DNA of 64,000 nucleotides from Intestinimonas sp052065695 (GTDB lineage Bacteria > Bacillota > Clostridia > Oscillospirales > Oscillospiraceae), in the NCBI RefSeq assembly GCF_052065695.1, contig NZ_JBQHTM010000001.1:1-64000 (forward strand), given 5' to 3'. The translations under genes and the position numbers were made by a program. The stretch's first letter is position 1, and every line of letters begins with the position of its first letter. The notes beneath the pieces were generated by a model. The model was given only the letters and a program-made list of their open reading frames with translations, had not been told where the DNA came from and did no database searches. Below, one piece after another: positions 41,828 to 49,360 of the stretch.

Positions 41828-42441
41828 AAAAGGTTTTGATTCTCAACGGCAGCCCCCGGGCGCCCCGGTCCAACTCCCGGCGCTACGCGGCACTGTTCAC
41901 CCAATTCTGCGGCCTGGAGACCGAGAGCATGGACCTGCTCCGGGCCGATCCCAAGGCGGTGGCCGAGCGGCTCGAGGCGGTCAGCGACGTGCTGCTTGTC
42001 TTTCCCCTCTACGCCGACGCCATCCCGGTGCCGGTGCTCCGCACCTTCAAGGCCATGGAGGAAGCGCCGTCCAAAAATCGCCCCACCCTGTCGGTGCTGG
42101 TGAACTGCGGTTTTCTGGAGCCGGAGCAGAGCGACGTGGCCGTGGCCATGGTGGAGCTCTTCTGTAAGCGGATGGGCTGGCCCGTGGGCTCGGTGCTGGA
42201 GATCGGCAGCGGAGAGGCCATCCTGGACCAGCCCTTCCGGGTCTTTGCCCGGTGGAAGATCAGGACGCTGGCCCGGGCGGTAACGGCGGGAAGGCACCGC
42301 CGGCTCAAGGTCACCATGCCCATCAGCAAAAAATTCTTCCTGAAAGCCTCCACCAAATATTGGACGGACTACGGTGCCCGGAACGGGGTCACCCCGGAGC
42401 AGATGGCAACCATGGAGATCGAGGGACAGCGTCCCTCCTGA
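41818..42441 (+). CDS. NADPH-dependent FMN reductase-like protein
   Basis: 207 aa. Starts MGVKKVLILNGSPRAPRSNSRRYAALF, the FMN phosphate-binding loop of flavodoxin-like reductases, then VSDVLLVFPLYADAIPVPVLRTFKAME. It lacks the cysteine cluster that the upstream protein carries. The C-terminal 60 residues are basic and helical. Translationally coupled to the upstream gene, which suggests that the two act together. Confidence 0.8.
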   Translation: MGVKKVLILNGSPRAPRSNSRRYAALFTQFCGLETESMDLLRADPKAVAERLEAVSDVLLVFPLYADAIPVPVLRTFKAMEEAPSKNRPTLSVLVNCGFLEPEQSDVAVAMVELFCKRMGWPVGSVLEIGSGEAILDQPFRVFARWKIRTLARAVTAGRHRRLKVTMPISKKFFLKASTKYWTDYGARNGVTPEQMATMEIEGQRPS

Positions 42442-42448
42442 ACAGGGA

Positions 42449-42484
42449 AAAAGCCGGCTTCTCGGACGAGAAGCCGGCTTTTTG
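42449..42484. terminator. Bidirectional terminator
   Basis: AAAAGCCGGCTTCTCG/CGAGAAGCCGGCTTTT with T-runs on both strands between the flavoprotein pair (+) and DUF815 (-). Confidence 0.92.
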
Positions 42485-42498
42485 CTGCCGATATGCGG

Positions 42499-43710
42499 TT
42501 AATCCATCTGGAGGCTGGCCAGGAACTGGCGGGCGCCCCGGGGGGTGCGGCTGGGGAAGCGCATGTCCCACTGGATGGCCCGGCGGCGAAGCTCCTCCGG
42601 GTCCATAGGAAGGCCCCGCTGGGCGGCCAGGGACTGGACCAGGTCCAGGAACTCGCCCTTGGAGAGGGCCAGATAGGGGATGCGCAGGCCGAAGCGGTCG
42701 GAGAGGGCGGTCTTTTCCTGGATGGTCTCCTGACGGTCCACCTCGTCCCCCTGGCGGTCAGAGAAGGTCTGGCGCACCAGCAGGCGGCGATTGGAGGTGG
42801 CATAGATGGCCACGTTGGCCGGCCGCCGCTCCAGACCGCCCTCCAGGATGGTCTTGACCACGGAGTAGGTGTGGTCGTCCTGGTCGAAGGCCAGGTCGTC
42901 GATGAAGAGGATGAAGCGCTGCTTGCGGCCGGAGAGGCTGCGGATGAGCTCGGGCATGCCCCGGAGACCGTCCTTCTGGATCTCGATGAGCCGCAGGGCC
43001 TCGAAGCCGGGAATGGAGAGAAGGGTCTTTACCGTGGCTGACTTGCCGGTGCCGCTGTCGCCGTAGAGAAGGACGTCGTTGACCCGTTTTCCGGCCAGGA
43101 AGGCCCGGGTGTTGGCAATGACCTGTTCCCGCTGGAGGCCATAGCCCATCATCTCCTCCTCCTGGGGAGTGTCGGGCTCGGCCACAGGGATGAGGGTGCC
43201 CTCCGACCACAGGAAGGCCCGGTAGCGGGCGAAGAGCCCGGCGCCGTGGACCCGGTAGAAGCCGGTGAGGTCCTCAAAGGTAAAGGGGACGGTGTTGTCC
43301 CACCGGGGCAGGGCGGTTAGAACCGGCCCGAATTCCTCCGGCAGCAGGGCGGTCATCTCGGCGATGAGGGCGTCGCAGTCCAGCCCGGCCAGCCGGGAGA
43401 GAGTATCGACATCACGGCGGGCGGCCCCCTCCAGGGCAAGGTCGGAGCCGCCCCGGTCCAGCAGGGCGGGGTAGGGGGACTCGGTGTAGCGCAGACGGTC
43501 CCACAGCCAGTCCCCAAGGCCGGCCTTGCCCGCCTGGCGCAGGCCGTAGAAGATCTCGGTGTAGGCGTCCAGAGCCCCTTCGCCGTCTCCGGCGTCCAGG
43601 GCATCCAGCAGGGCCCGGACCCTGACCATCAGCGGCTCCCGCAGCAGGTCCCGGCAGGTGGTGAGCCCCAGCAGAGCGGGGCGAATGGTCTTTGTCATAG
43701 TCGTGCTCAT
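42499..43710 (-). CDS. DUF815 AAA+ ATPase
   Basis: 403 aa from the ATG at 43710. An N-terminal helical region of about 180 residues precedes the AAA module: Walker A LLYGDSGTGKSATVKTLL, Walker B FILFIDDLAFDQDD, sensor YATSNRR, and RFPSRTPRGARQFL at the end. DUF815 proteins are MoxR-like AAA ATPases of unknown client. Twenty-six bp after the anti-sigma gene on the same strand, so probably in the sigma-factor operon. Confidence 0.88.
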   Translation of the reverse strand: MSTTMTKTIRPALLGLTTCRDLLREPLMVRVRALLDALDAGDGEGALDAYTEIFYGLRQAGKAGLGDWLWDRLRYTESPYPALLDRGGSDLALEGAARRDVDTLSRLAGLDCDALIAEMTALLPEEFGPVLTALPRWDNTVPFTFEDLTGFYRVHGAGLFARYRAFLWSEGTLIPVAEPDTPQEEEMMGYGLQREQVIANTRAFLAGKRVNDVLLYGDSGTGKSATVKTLLSIPGFEALRLIEIQKDGLRGMPELIRSLSGRKQRFILFIDDLAFDQDDHTYSVVKTILEGGLERRPANVAIYATSNRRLLVRQTFSDRQGDEVDRQETIQEKTALSDRFGLRIPYLALSKGEFLDLVQSLAAQRGLPMDPEELRRRAIQWDMRFPSRTPRGARQFLASLQMD

Positions 43711-43736
43711 GGGTATCAGATCCTCTCTCTGACGTG

Positions 43737-44576
43737 TCAGTCTTTTTCCCACTTCAGGATCTCACCGGTGAAGGCGTCCAGATCAGCCTCGTATTCTGCA
43801 CCGGCGATATCCCGGAATTTTACTTCATAGATCATTTTTCCGTCGTCCTCGTCCAGCTTGACCTCCTCAAAGGAGGCACCGGGCAGGCGGTCGGTGACGA
43901 TGGCCTGGATCTCATCGCGGGTAAGCATCTCCCCGGAAGAGGGAGCGGTAGAGACCGTGGGAGCATGGGATGCAGGCGCTTCGGACACAGGGGGAGTGGA
44001 CACGGGGGCGTTTCCGGTGTCTGTGGGGGAAAGCGCCGTGCCGCCGGAGAGCTCCTCCAGCTTTTCAGCGATGATCTCATCCACCTCCTCCCGGAGGTCC
44101 CGGCCGTGGTCGGCGCTCTTGCTGTTCACCGCCACATCCACCTGGGCGCCGTCGCCCAGGTAGCCGCCGGCCCACAGGTCGTCCAGCAGGGCCTCCACCG
44201 TGGTCTCCAGGTCCCAGCCCTGATAGGAGCGGCCTTCCAGGATGGGCCGGGCGTCCTCGGAGAGGGCGTTGACGGACTTTACCTGATCCCGGCGGTCCAG
44301 CTCAATGGCGAAGGCGGGGTTCACCCGCAGGTCCACCACGGAGTAGACCTGGAAGAACTGGAAGTAGGCCCACAGTCCGGCACAGATCACCAGGGCGCAG
44401 ATCACCAGGGCCGCGGCGGCCAGGGGAAACCGCCGCCTGGGGGGCAGAAATTCCTGTCGGGTCACGTAGTCGTGGACCTCCAGGGGCTGTACCGGGATGT
44501 CGGCCATGGCCTGGAAGTCGGGCTGGGGCAGCTGCTCCGCCGCCCGGCGGAGGGAGGTTTCGATCTTGTCGTTCAC
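43737..44576 (-). CDS. RsgI-like anti-sigma factor with PepSY domain
   Basis: 279 aa. Cytoplasmic N-terminus of about 50 residues, one membrane helix at 51-72, then an extracytoplasmic part beginning YSVVDLRVNPAFAIELDRRDQVKSVNALSEDAR, the RsgI-type post-membrane domain. A Ser/Pro/Thr linker follows, then a C-terminal PepSY-like domain (EVKLDEDDGKMIYEVKFRDIAGAEYEADLDAFTGEIL). Its start overlaps the sigma-factor stop as ATGA, which is the basis for calling it the cognate anti-sigma. Confidence 0.82.
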   Translation of the reverse strand: MNDKIETSLRRAAEQLPQPDFQAMADIPVQPLEVHDYVTRQEFLPPRRRFPLAAAALVICALVICAGLWAYFQFFQVYSVVDLRVNPAFAIELDRRDQVKSVNALSEDARPILEGRSYQGWDLETTVEALLDDLWAGGYLGDGAQVDVAVNSKSADHGRDLREEVDEIIAEKLEELSGGTALSPTDTGNAPVSTPPVSEAPASHAPTVSTAPSSGEMLTRDEIQAIVTDRLPGASFEEVKLDEDDGKMIYEVKFRDIAGAEYEADLDAFTGEILKWEKD

Positions 44577-45154
44577 AGGCGCACCCCCTCTTCGGTGAGA
44601 TAGCGTTTGAGTTTCTTCAGAGCCCGGTTGTAGCGGGAGAGCACCGTGGACAGGGGCAGGCCCAGGTCCTGGGCGATCTCCCGGTGCTTGAGGCCGGAGA
44701 CGGCGTGGAGAAGGACCACCTGCCGCTCCTCATCCCCCAGGGCCTTGAGGGCGGCGGCCAGCACCAGCCGGTCGGTGGGGTCGGAGATGTAGGAGAAGCG
44801 GGCGTCGTTCTCCAGGTCCTCGGGGGACTGGCCGTCCCGGGACTGGTTTCTCTGCAGGTCCCGGCACAGGTTCCGGGTGATGGTGAAGAGCCAGGCCAGG
44901 GGCTTGCCCTGGGGCACATACAGGTGGGCGGCGGCCCGGACCTTCAGATAGACCTCCTGGGTCACGTCCCGGGCATCCTCCGGGTCCCGGAGGATGGAGA
45001 GGGCCAGGGCGTACACCGCCTTCTCGGTCTGGACGTAAAGGGCCTCCAGGGCGGCCCGGTCCCCCTGCCCCACCCGGGGCAGCAGGCCCTCATCCAAAGG
45101 CTGATCGGAGCGGCTGCGCTTGGCCAGGCCCTCCATAGTCATGTAAAGGAACAC
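44573..45154 (-). CDS. Sigma-70 family (ECF-type) RNA polymerase sigma factor
   Basis: 193 aa from a GTG at 45154, chosen because GGAGGG sits six bases upstream; an ATG at 45142 is 12 bp further. Region 2 is ALEALYVQTEKAVYALALSILRDPEDARDVTQEVYLKV, with the WLFTITRNLCRDL segment. Region 4 is GDEERQVVLLHAVSGLKHREIAQDLGLPLSTVLSRYNRALKKLKRYL. First gene of a sigma/anti-sigma/DUF815 unit. Confidence 0.9.
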   Translation of the reverse strand: MFLYMTMEGLAKRSRSDQPLDEGLLPRVGQGDRAALEALYVQTEKAVYALALSILRDPEDARDVTQEVYLKVRAAAHLYVPQGKPLAWLFTITRNLCRDLQRNQSRDGQSPEDLENDARFSYISDPTDRLVLAAALKALGDEERQVVLLHAVSGLKHREIAQDLGLPLSTVLSRYNRALKKLKRYLTEEGVRL

Positions 45155-45296
45155 GGGCGTCCCTCCTTCCTCAATGGCCGCCGGTACCGGGAAAAGGGCG
45201 GCACGTAAAATTATCATACCACAGAAGGGGAAAAATGGGAAGGGCGACTCCGCCCGCATCCCTATAACGGAGCAGGACCGCATTTTATCGCAGAGC

Positions 45297-45327
45297 AAAA
45301 AAAGACCGCCTGAGGGCGGTCTTTTTT
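45297..45327 (-). terminator. Terminator of the 94-aa gene
   Basis: AAAGACCGCC/GGCGGTCTTT hairpin with T-runs on both strands. Confidence 0.88.
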
Positions 45328-45331
45328 CGTG

Positions 45332-45616
45332 TCACGTGAGAAAAACGGCAATGAGGGGTTCCTCCGGCGCAGGGCAGGGGTCCGCTGGAAGGACGGTGAT
45401 CTCCCCCTCTGACAGGGTCTCCTCCTCCGCGGGCGGCGTCACGGTGATGATCTCCCCCTCACGCTCCTCCGGCAGGACAGAGGGACGGGTGAGAGAGAAG
45501 CCGGGGTCCCGGGCCAGCCACTCCTCCGGCACCGGCAGGGCAAAGCCGCACAGGGCTCCCAGGGCCAGGCAGACGCAGGCCACGGCACCCACCCTCCAAA
45601 GTTTCCGCAGAACCAT
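45332..45616 (-). CDS. Small secreted or membrane-anchored acidic protein
   Basis: 94 aa. Hydrophobic segment at residues 10-27 near the N-terminus, then an acidic, Pro/Glu-rich extracytoplasmic part (VLPEEREGEIITVTPPAEEETLSEGEITVLPADPCP). No recognised domain. AAAGGAGG ribosome site and terminator present. It lies directly upstream of the ECF sigma gene in sequence but is transcribed toward it and terminated, so a link is not established. Confidence 0.6.
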   Translation of the reverse strand: MVLRKLWRVGAVACVCLALGALCGFALPVPEEWLARDPGFSLTRPSVLPEEREGEIITVTPPAEEETLSEGEITVLPADPCPAPEEPLIAVFLT

Positions 45617-45684
45617 CCAAAGACCTCCTTTTTCAGTTTCTTTATGCTTTTAGACGTAAATGGGAGGGAAAGGTTCCGGGGAAG

Positions 45685-47064
45685 TCAGCTTTTCCGGGCC
45701 TCCTCTCCAAGCTGGGCGGCCTTGAGCTCCCGGAGGACGCCGATGCCCATGGGCAGGGCCACCAGAAAGGAGCACAGGTCGGAGAAGGGCTGGCTGAGCT
45801 GGATGCCGGTGATGCCCAGGACGTTGGGCAGGATGAGGATGGCGGGGAGGAAGAAGAGCCCCTGGCGGCACATGGCCAGCACGGTGGCCCGGAAGGACTG
45901 GCCGATGGTCTGGAGGGTCATGCTGGAGGGGAAGAACCAGGCCAGGAGGGGGAAGGTAACGCACTGCATCCGCAGGGCGGCGGTGCCGATGGCGATGACC
46001 TCCCGGTCGTCGGCCCGGAAGATGGCCATGAGCTGGGGGGCAAATACGTAGCCCAGTACGGCCAGGGCCACGCCGCCCACGGCGGCCGCCTTGAAGAAGA
46101 AAAAGAAGGCCTCCCGTACCCGGCCGTAGAGCTTGGCGCCGTAGTTGAAGCCGCATACCGGCTGATAGCCCTGGCCCAGGCCCAGGAGGGCGGAGCTTGC
46201 GAACATGGTGATGCGGGAGACGATGCTCATGGCGGCGATGGCGGCGTCGCCGTACTCCCGGGCGGCCACGTTGAGGAGGACGGTGGCCACGCTGGCCAGG
46301 GCCTGCCGCCAGAAGGAGGGCAGGCCGCCGGTGAGGATGCGGCGGTAGCGGTCAAGGGTGGGGCGGAAGGCGGCGGGGCTCAGCCGCAGGTTGCCGCCCC
46401 GGAAGGTGCCGCCCACCAGCAGGCAGAAGCCCACGAACTGGCTGAGGATGGTGGCCAGGGCGGCGCCGCCGGTGCCCATGCCCAGGAGGAAGATGAAGAT
46501 GGGGTCCAGGGCGATGTTCAGCACGGCGCCGGAGAAGATGCCGATCATGCCGAAGACGGCGCTGCCCTGGAAGCGGAACTGGTTGTTGAGGACCAGGGAG
46601 GCCACCATAAAGGGGGCGCCGATGAGGATGTAGAAGACGTAGTCCTTGGTGTACTGGGCGCTGGTGGCGGTGGCGCCCAGAAGGTTTACCAACGGGTCAA
46701 GGAAGAGGAGCCCCAGCACTCCTAATACGACCCCCAGAAAAAAGGCGGAGTAGAAGGCCACCGCCGTCATGCGCTGGGCCTCCTCCCGCTTCTGCTGGCC
46801 CAGGAGGCGGGAGACGTGGTTGCCGGAGCCCTGGCCAAAGGTGAAACCGATGGCCTGGATGACGGCCATGAGGGGGAGAGCCACCCCCACCGCCGCCGTG
46901 GCGCTGGTACCGATCCGGCCCACGAAGAAGGTGTCGGCCATGTTGTAGAGGGAGGTGATGAGCATGCTGATAATGGTGGGCACCGCCATGGTGGACACCA
47001 GCCGGGGGATGGGGGTCTGGGTCATCTGGGTAAATTTATCCGCCGTGGGCCGAAACAGGGACAC
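45685..47064 (-). CDS. MATE-family efflux transporter
   Basis: 459 aa, 12 helices in two repeats; starts at GTG 47064 with AAGGAG nine bases upstream. Typical features are PRLVSTMAVPTIISMLITSLYNMADTFFVGRIGTSATAAVGVALPL in the first half and GLGQGYQPVCGFNYGAKLYGRVREAF in the second. Cation-coupled export of drugs or metabolites; substrate unknown. Confidence 0.93.
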   Translation of the reverse strand: MSLFRPTADKFTQMTQTPIPRLVSTMAVPTIISMLITSLYNMADTFFVGRIGTSATAAVGVALPLMAVIQAIGFTFGQGSGNHVSRLLGQQKREEAQRMTAVAFYSAFFLGVVLGVLGLLFLDPLVNLLGATATSAQYTKDYVFYILIGAPFMVASLVLNNQFRFQGSAVFGMIGIFSGAVLNIALDPIFIFLLGMGTGGAALATILSQFVGFCLLVGGTFRGGNLRLSPAAFRPTLDRYRRILTGGLPSFWRQALASVATVLLNVAAREYGDAAIAAMSIVSRITMFASSALLGLGQGYQPVCGFNYGAKLYGRVREAFFFFFKAAAVGGVALAVLGYVFAPQLMAIFRADDREVIAIGTAALRMQCVTFPLLAWFFPSSMTLQTIGQSFRATVLAMCRQGLFFLPAILILPNVLGITGIQLSQPFSDLCSFLVALPMGIGVLRELKAAQLGEEARKS

Positions 47065-47100
47065 GTCCGCTCACTCCTTGCTTTTCACGGTATCGTGCTC

Positions 47101-47130
47101 AGTATAGCATGCAAATAATTGCAGACGCAA
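47101..47130 (-). promoter_or_regulatory. MATE promoter
   Basis: Minus-strand TTGCGT (47125-47130) and TATACT (47101-47106), 18-bp spacer. Confidence 0.65.
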
Positions 47131-47154
47131 CTATTTTGACGATTTTCGGCGAAA

Positions 47155-47198
47155 AAGGAAAAAAGGTCCGCTCCGCCCGAATAGGGCGGGAGCGGACC
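47155..47198 (-). terminator. Terminator of the 138-aa gene
   Basis: GGTCCGCTCCGCCC/GGGCGG-G-AGCGGACC stem with a single bulge, followed by a minus-strand T-rich run. Confidence 0.85.
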
Positions 47199-47209
47199 GG
47201 TTTTTGTCC

Positions 47210-47626
47210 TCACATGATGTCGCTGTCCACGGTGATGTTGTCGGTGCCGTGCTCCTCGAACTCGGCGATATAGGCGTCGATGCGGGAGGCCAGCTCCTCG
47301 TAGTTGCTGTCGTCGATGGGCACGTCGTCCATATCCCGGCGGGCCAGGTCCTCGGCCAGAATGTCGAAGAAGACGTTGTCCTCGTAGTCCATGATGGCCT
47401 CATGGATGCCGCCCTCGGCAAAGGCCCGGGATGGGATGACCTCTCCGTTGTAGACCTCAGCCAGGATGGGCATGCCCTCCTCCTTGGCCTTTGAGAAGAG
47501 AAGGCTCTCCACCTCGTCATAGTCCGGGATTCGGTCGTCGCCGCGGGTGGAGTTGAGGATCCAGTTCCCGATATACACCATATCCAGCAGCCGCCGGTAT
47601 TGTTTTCGTGTCAATTCCAGCTTCAT
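47210..47626 (-). CDS. Conserved-looking hypothetical protein
   Basis: 138 aa, soluble and acidic, no signal peptide or membrane helix. The N-terminal MKLELTRKQYRRLLDMVYIGNWILNSTR is a basic helix, and the rest is rich in Asp and Glu (DYEDNVFFDILAEDLARRDMDDVPIDD), probably all-helical. It has its own strong promoter and terminator. I do not recognise a named family. Confidence 0.7.
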   Translation of the reverse strand: MKLELTRKQYRRLLDMVYIGNWILNSTRGDDRIPDYDEVESLLFSKAKEEGMPILAEVYNGEVIPSRAFAEGGIHEAIMDYEDNVFFDILAEDLARRDMDDVPIDDSNYEELASRIDAYIAEFEEHGTDNITVDSDIM

Positions 47627-47732
47627 GGTTGAGACCCTCCTTTACAGGCAGCGTACAGGCTCTGTGACGGATGGACCGGGCCGGACAAGGTCCGGCGGGG
47701 TCATGGGGCCGGAGTGTCCTCCGGCAGATAAC

Positions 47733-47760
47733 ATTATAGTATATTTTCTCCACTTGTCAA
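47733..47760 (-). promoter_or_regulatory. Promoter of the 138-aa gene
   Basis: Consensus TTGACA (47755-47760) and TATAAT (47733-47738) on the minus strand, 16-bp spacer. Confidence 0.85.
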
Positions 47761-47795
47761 AGGGTACTCCCGGGAAGGGCCGTGGAAAATCACAC

Positions 47796-47824
47796 TTGTT
47801 TTTCCCCGGGGTTTCGCATATGAT
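47796..47824 (+). promoter_or_regulatory. murI promoter
   Basis: TTGTTT (47796-47801) and TATGAT (47819-47824), 17-bp spacer; divergent from the promoter at 47733. Confidence 0.7.
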
Positions 47825-47884
47825 AGTTTCTACTGGACCGCCGGAGAACGGCGGGGAATGTTTGCTGCGGCGGGAGGTCTTTTT

Positions 47885-48700
47885 GTGGATAATCGGCCCA
47901 TTGGCGTCTTTGATTCTGGTCTGGGCGGTCTGACGGCGGTGCGGGAGCTCCAGCACCTGCTGCCGGGGGAGGACATCATCTATTTCGGTGACACCGGGCG
48001 GGTGCCCTACGGCGGCCGCTCCAAGGACACCATCATCCGCTACGCACGGCAGGACGTGGCCTTTCTGCGGACCTTTGACCTGAAGGCCATCGTCATCGCC
48101 TGCGGCACCGTGTCCACCACGGCGCTGGACGTGCTCACGGCGGAGAACGACATCCCGGTGTGGGGCGTGGTGGAGCCCGCCGCCCGGGCGGCGGCTCAGG
48201 CCACCCGGAACGGCAAGGTGGGGCTCATCGGTACCCAGGCCACCATCCGCAGCGGCGCCTACGAGCGGCGCATTGCCCAGGGTGCCCCCCAGATCCGGGT
48301 CATGGCGGCGGCCTGTCCCCTCTTTGTGCCCCTGGTGGAGAACGGCCGGTTCCGGCGGGGGGACATCGTGGCCGAGACGGTGGTGGGGGAGTACCTGGAG
48401 CCCTTCCGGACGGCGGGGGTGGATACCCTGGTGCTGGGCTGTACCCACTACCCCTTGCTCACCGAGATCATCGGCGACTATATGGGGCCGGAGGTGACGC
48501 TCATCGACGTGGGCCGGACCTGCGCCGACGCCGTGGCCCGGCACCTGACCGATATGGACGCCCTGAGCCGCCCCGGCCGGACCGGGGAGAGCCGCTACTA
48601 CGTCAGTGACAGCGCGGAGGACTTCTCCCGCCTGGCCTCGGTCTTTCTGCGGCGGGACGTGGAGGAGTCGGTGACCCAGGTGGATATCTGGAAGTATTGA
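47885..48700 (+). CDS. murI: Glutamate racemase
   Basis: Supplies D-glutamate for peptidoglycan. 271 aa from a GTG at 47885 (GGGAGGT, 6-nt spacing); an in-frame upstream ATG has no site. IGVFDSGLGGLTAV carries the substrate loop. The two catalytic cysteines lie in VIACGTVSTTAL (Asn of the usual ACNT is Gly here) and LVLGCTHYPLL. Followed by DUF1934-argS on the same strand, from a separate promoter. Confidence 0.94.
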   Translation: MDNRPIGVFDSGLGGLTAVRELQHLLPGEDIIYFGDTGRVPYGGRSKDTIIRYARQDVAFLRTFDLKAIVIACGTVSTTALDVLTAENDIPVWGVVEPAARAAAQATRNGKVGLIGTQATIRSGAYERRIAQGAPQIRVMAAACPLFVPLVENGRFRRGDIVAETVVGEYLEPFRTAGVDTLVLGCTHYPLLTEIIGDYMGPEVTLIDVGRTCADAVARHLTDMDALSRPGRTGESRYYVSDSAEDFSRLASVFLRRDVEESVTQVDIWKY

Positions 48701-48754
48701 CCGGAAAAAGGGGGGTAAAACCCGCTGGAAGTGCAAAATTGTGGAAGGAGCCTC

Positions 48755-48783
48755 TTTACATCGGGATACACTTATTATATAAT
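48755..48783 (+). promoter_or_regulatory. Promoter of the DUF1934-argS operon
   Basis: TTTACA (48755-48760) and TATAAT (48778-48783), 17-bp spacer. Confidence 0.85.
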
Positions 48784-48848
48784 AGCCGCCGTCCCCCGCG
48801 GCGGTACCGCGGGGTCGAATTCTGCGTAGATACCGAGGTAATTTCCCA

Positions 48849-49292
48849 ATGGATAAAAGCGTGATCATTTCCATCAAAGGGGTCCAGAGCACCGACGGGG
48901 AGCAGCCGGAGGTCATCGAGCTGGTCACCGAGGGCAAGCTCCTGGACTGCGGCGACGCCGGTTATACTCTGACCTATCAGGAGAGCCAGCTCACCGGGCT
49001 GGAGGGCACCCTCACCACCTTCCAGGTGGAGCCCGACTGCATCACCCTGATGCGGGTGGGGGAGGTCAACTCCCAGATGGTCTTTCAGCCCGGACGGCGG
49101 CACTTCTCCATGTACGAGACCCCCTACGGTGCCTTGTCCGTGGGCATCAACACCAAGAAGATGCACGCTGCCCTGAACGAGCGGGGCGGCGAGATCGAGA
49201 TCGACTACGCCATCGAAATTGACCATGCCGTAGCCGGTGAGAATATGTTCCATATCGACGTGAGAGAGAAGGAACCTATCCTGGCCCAGTGA
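48849..49292 (+). CDS. DUF1934 protein (YwiB-like)
   Basis: 147 aa lipocalin-like small beta-barrel protein: VIISIKGVQ, a central YTLTYQESQLTGLEGTLTTFQVEPD, and a closing IEIDYAIEIDHAVAGENMFHIDVRE. The same ywiB-argS arrangement is known from Bacillus, which supports the assignment. Function unknown. Confidence 0.88.
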   Translation: MDKSVIISIKGVQSTDGEQPEVIELVTEGKLLDCGDAGYTLTYQESQLTGLEGTLTTFQVEPDCITLMRVGEVNSQMVFQPGRRHFSMYETPYGALSVGINTKKMHAALNERGGEIEIDYAIEIDHAVAGENMFHIDVREKEPILAQ

Positions 49293-49360
49293 AGGTCGAT
49301 CTCGATGGGCACGGCGCTTGCCCCGATTGATAAAGAGAAAGGTGAAGGTGAAGGAAGAAT

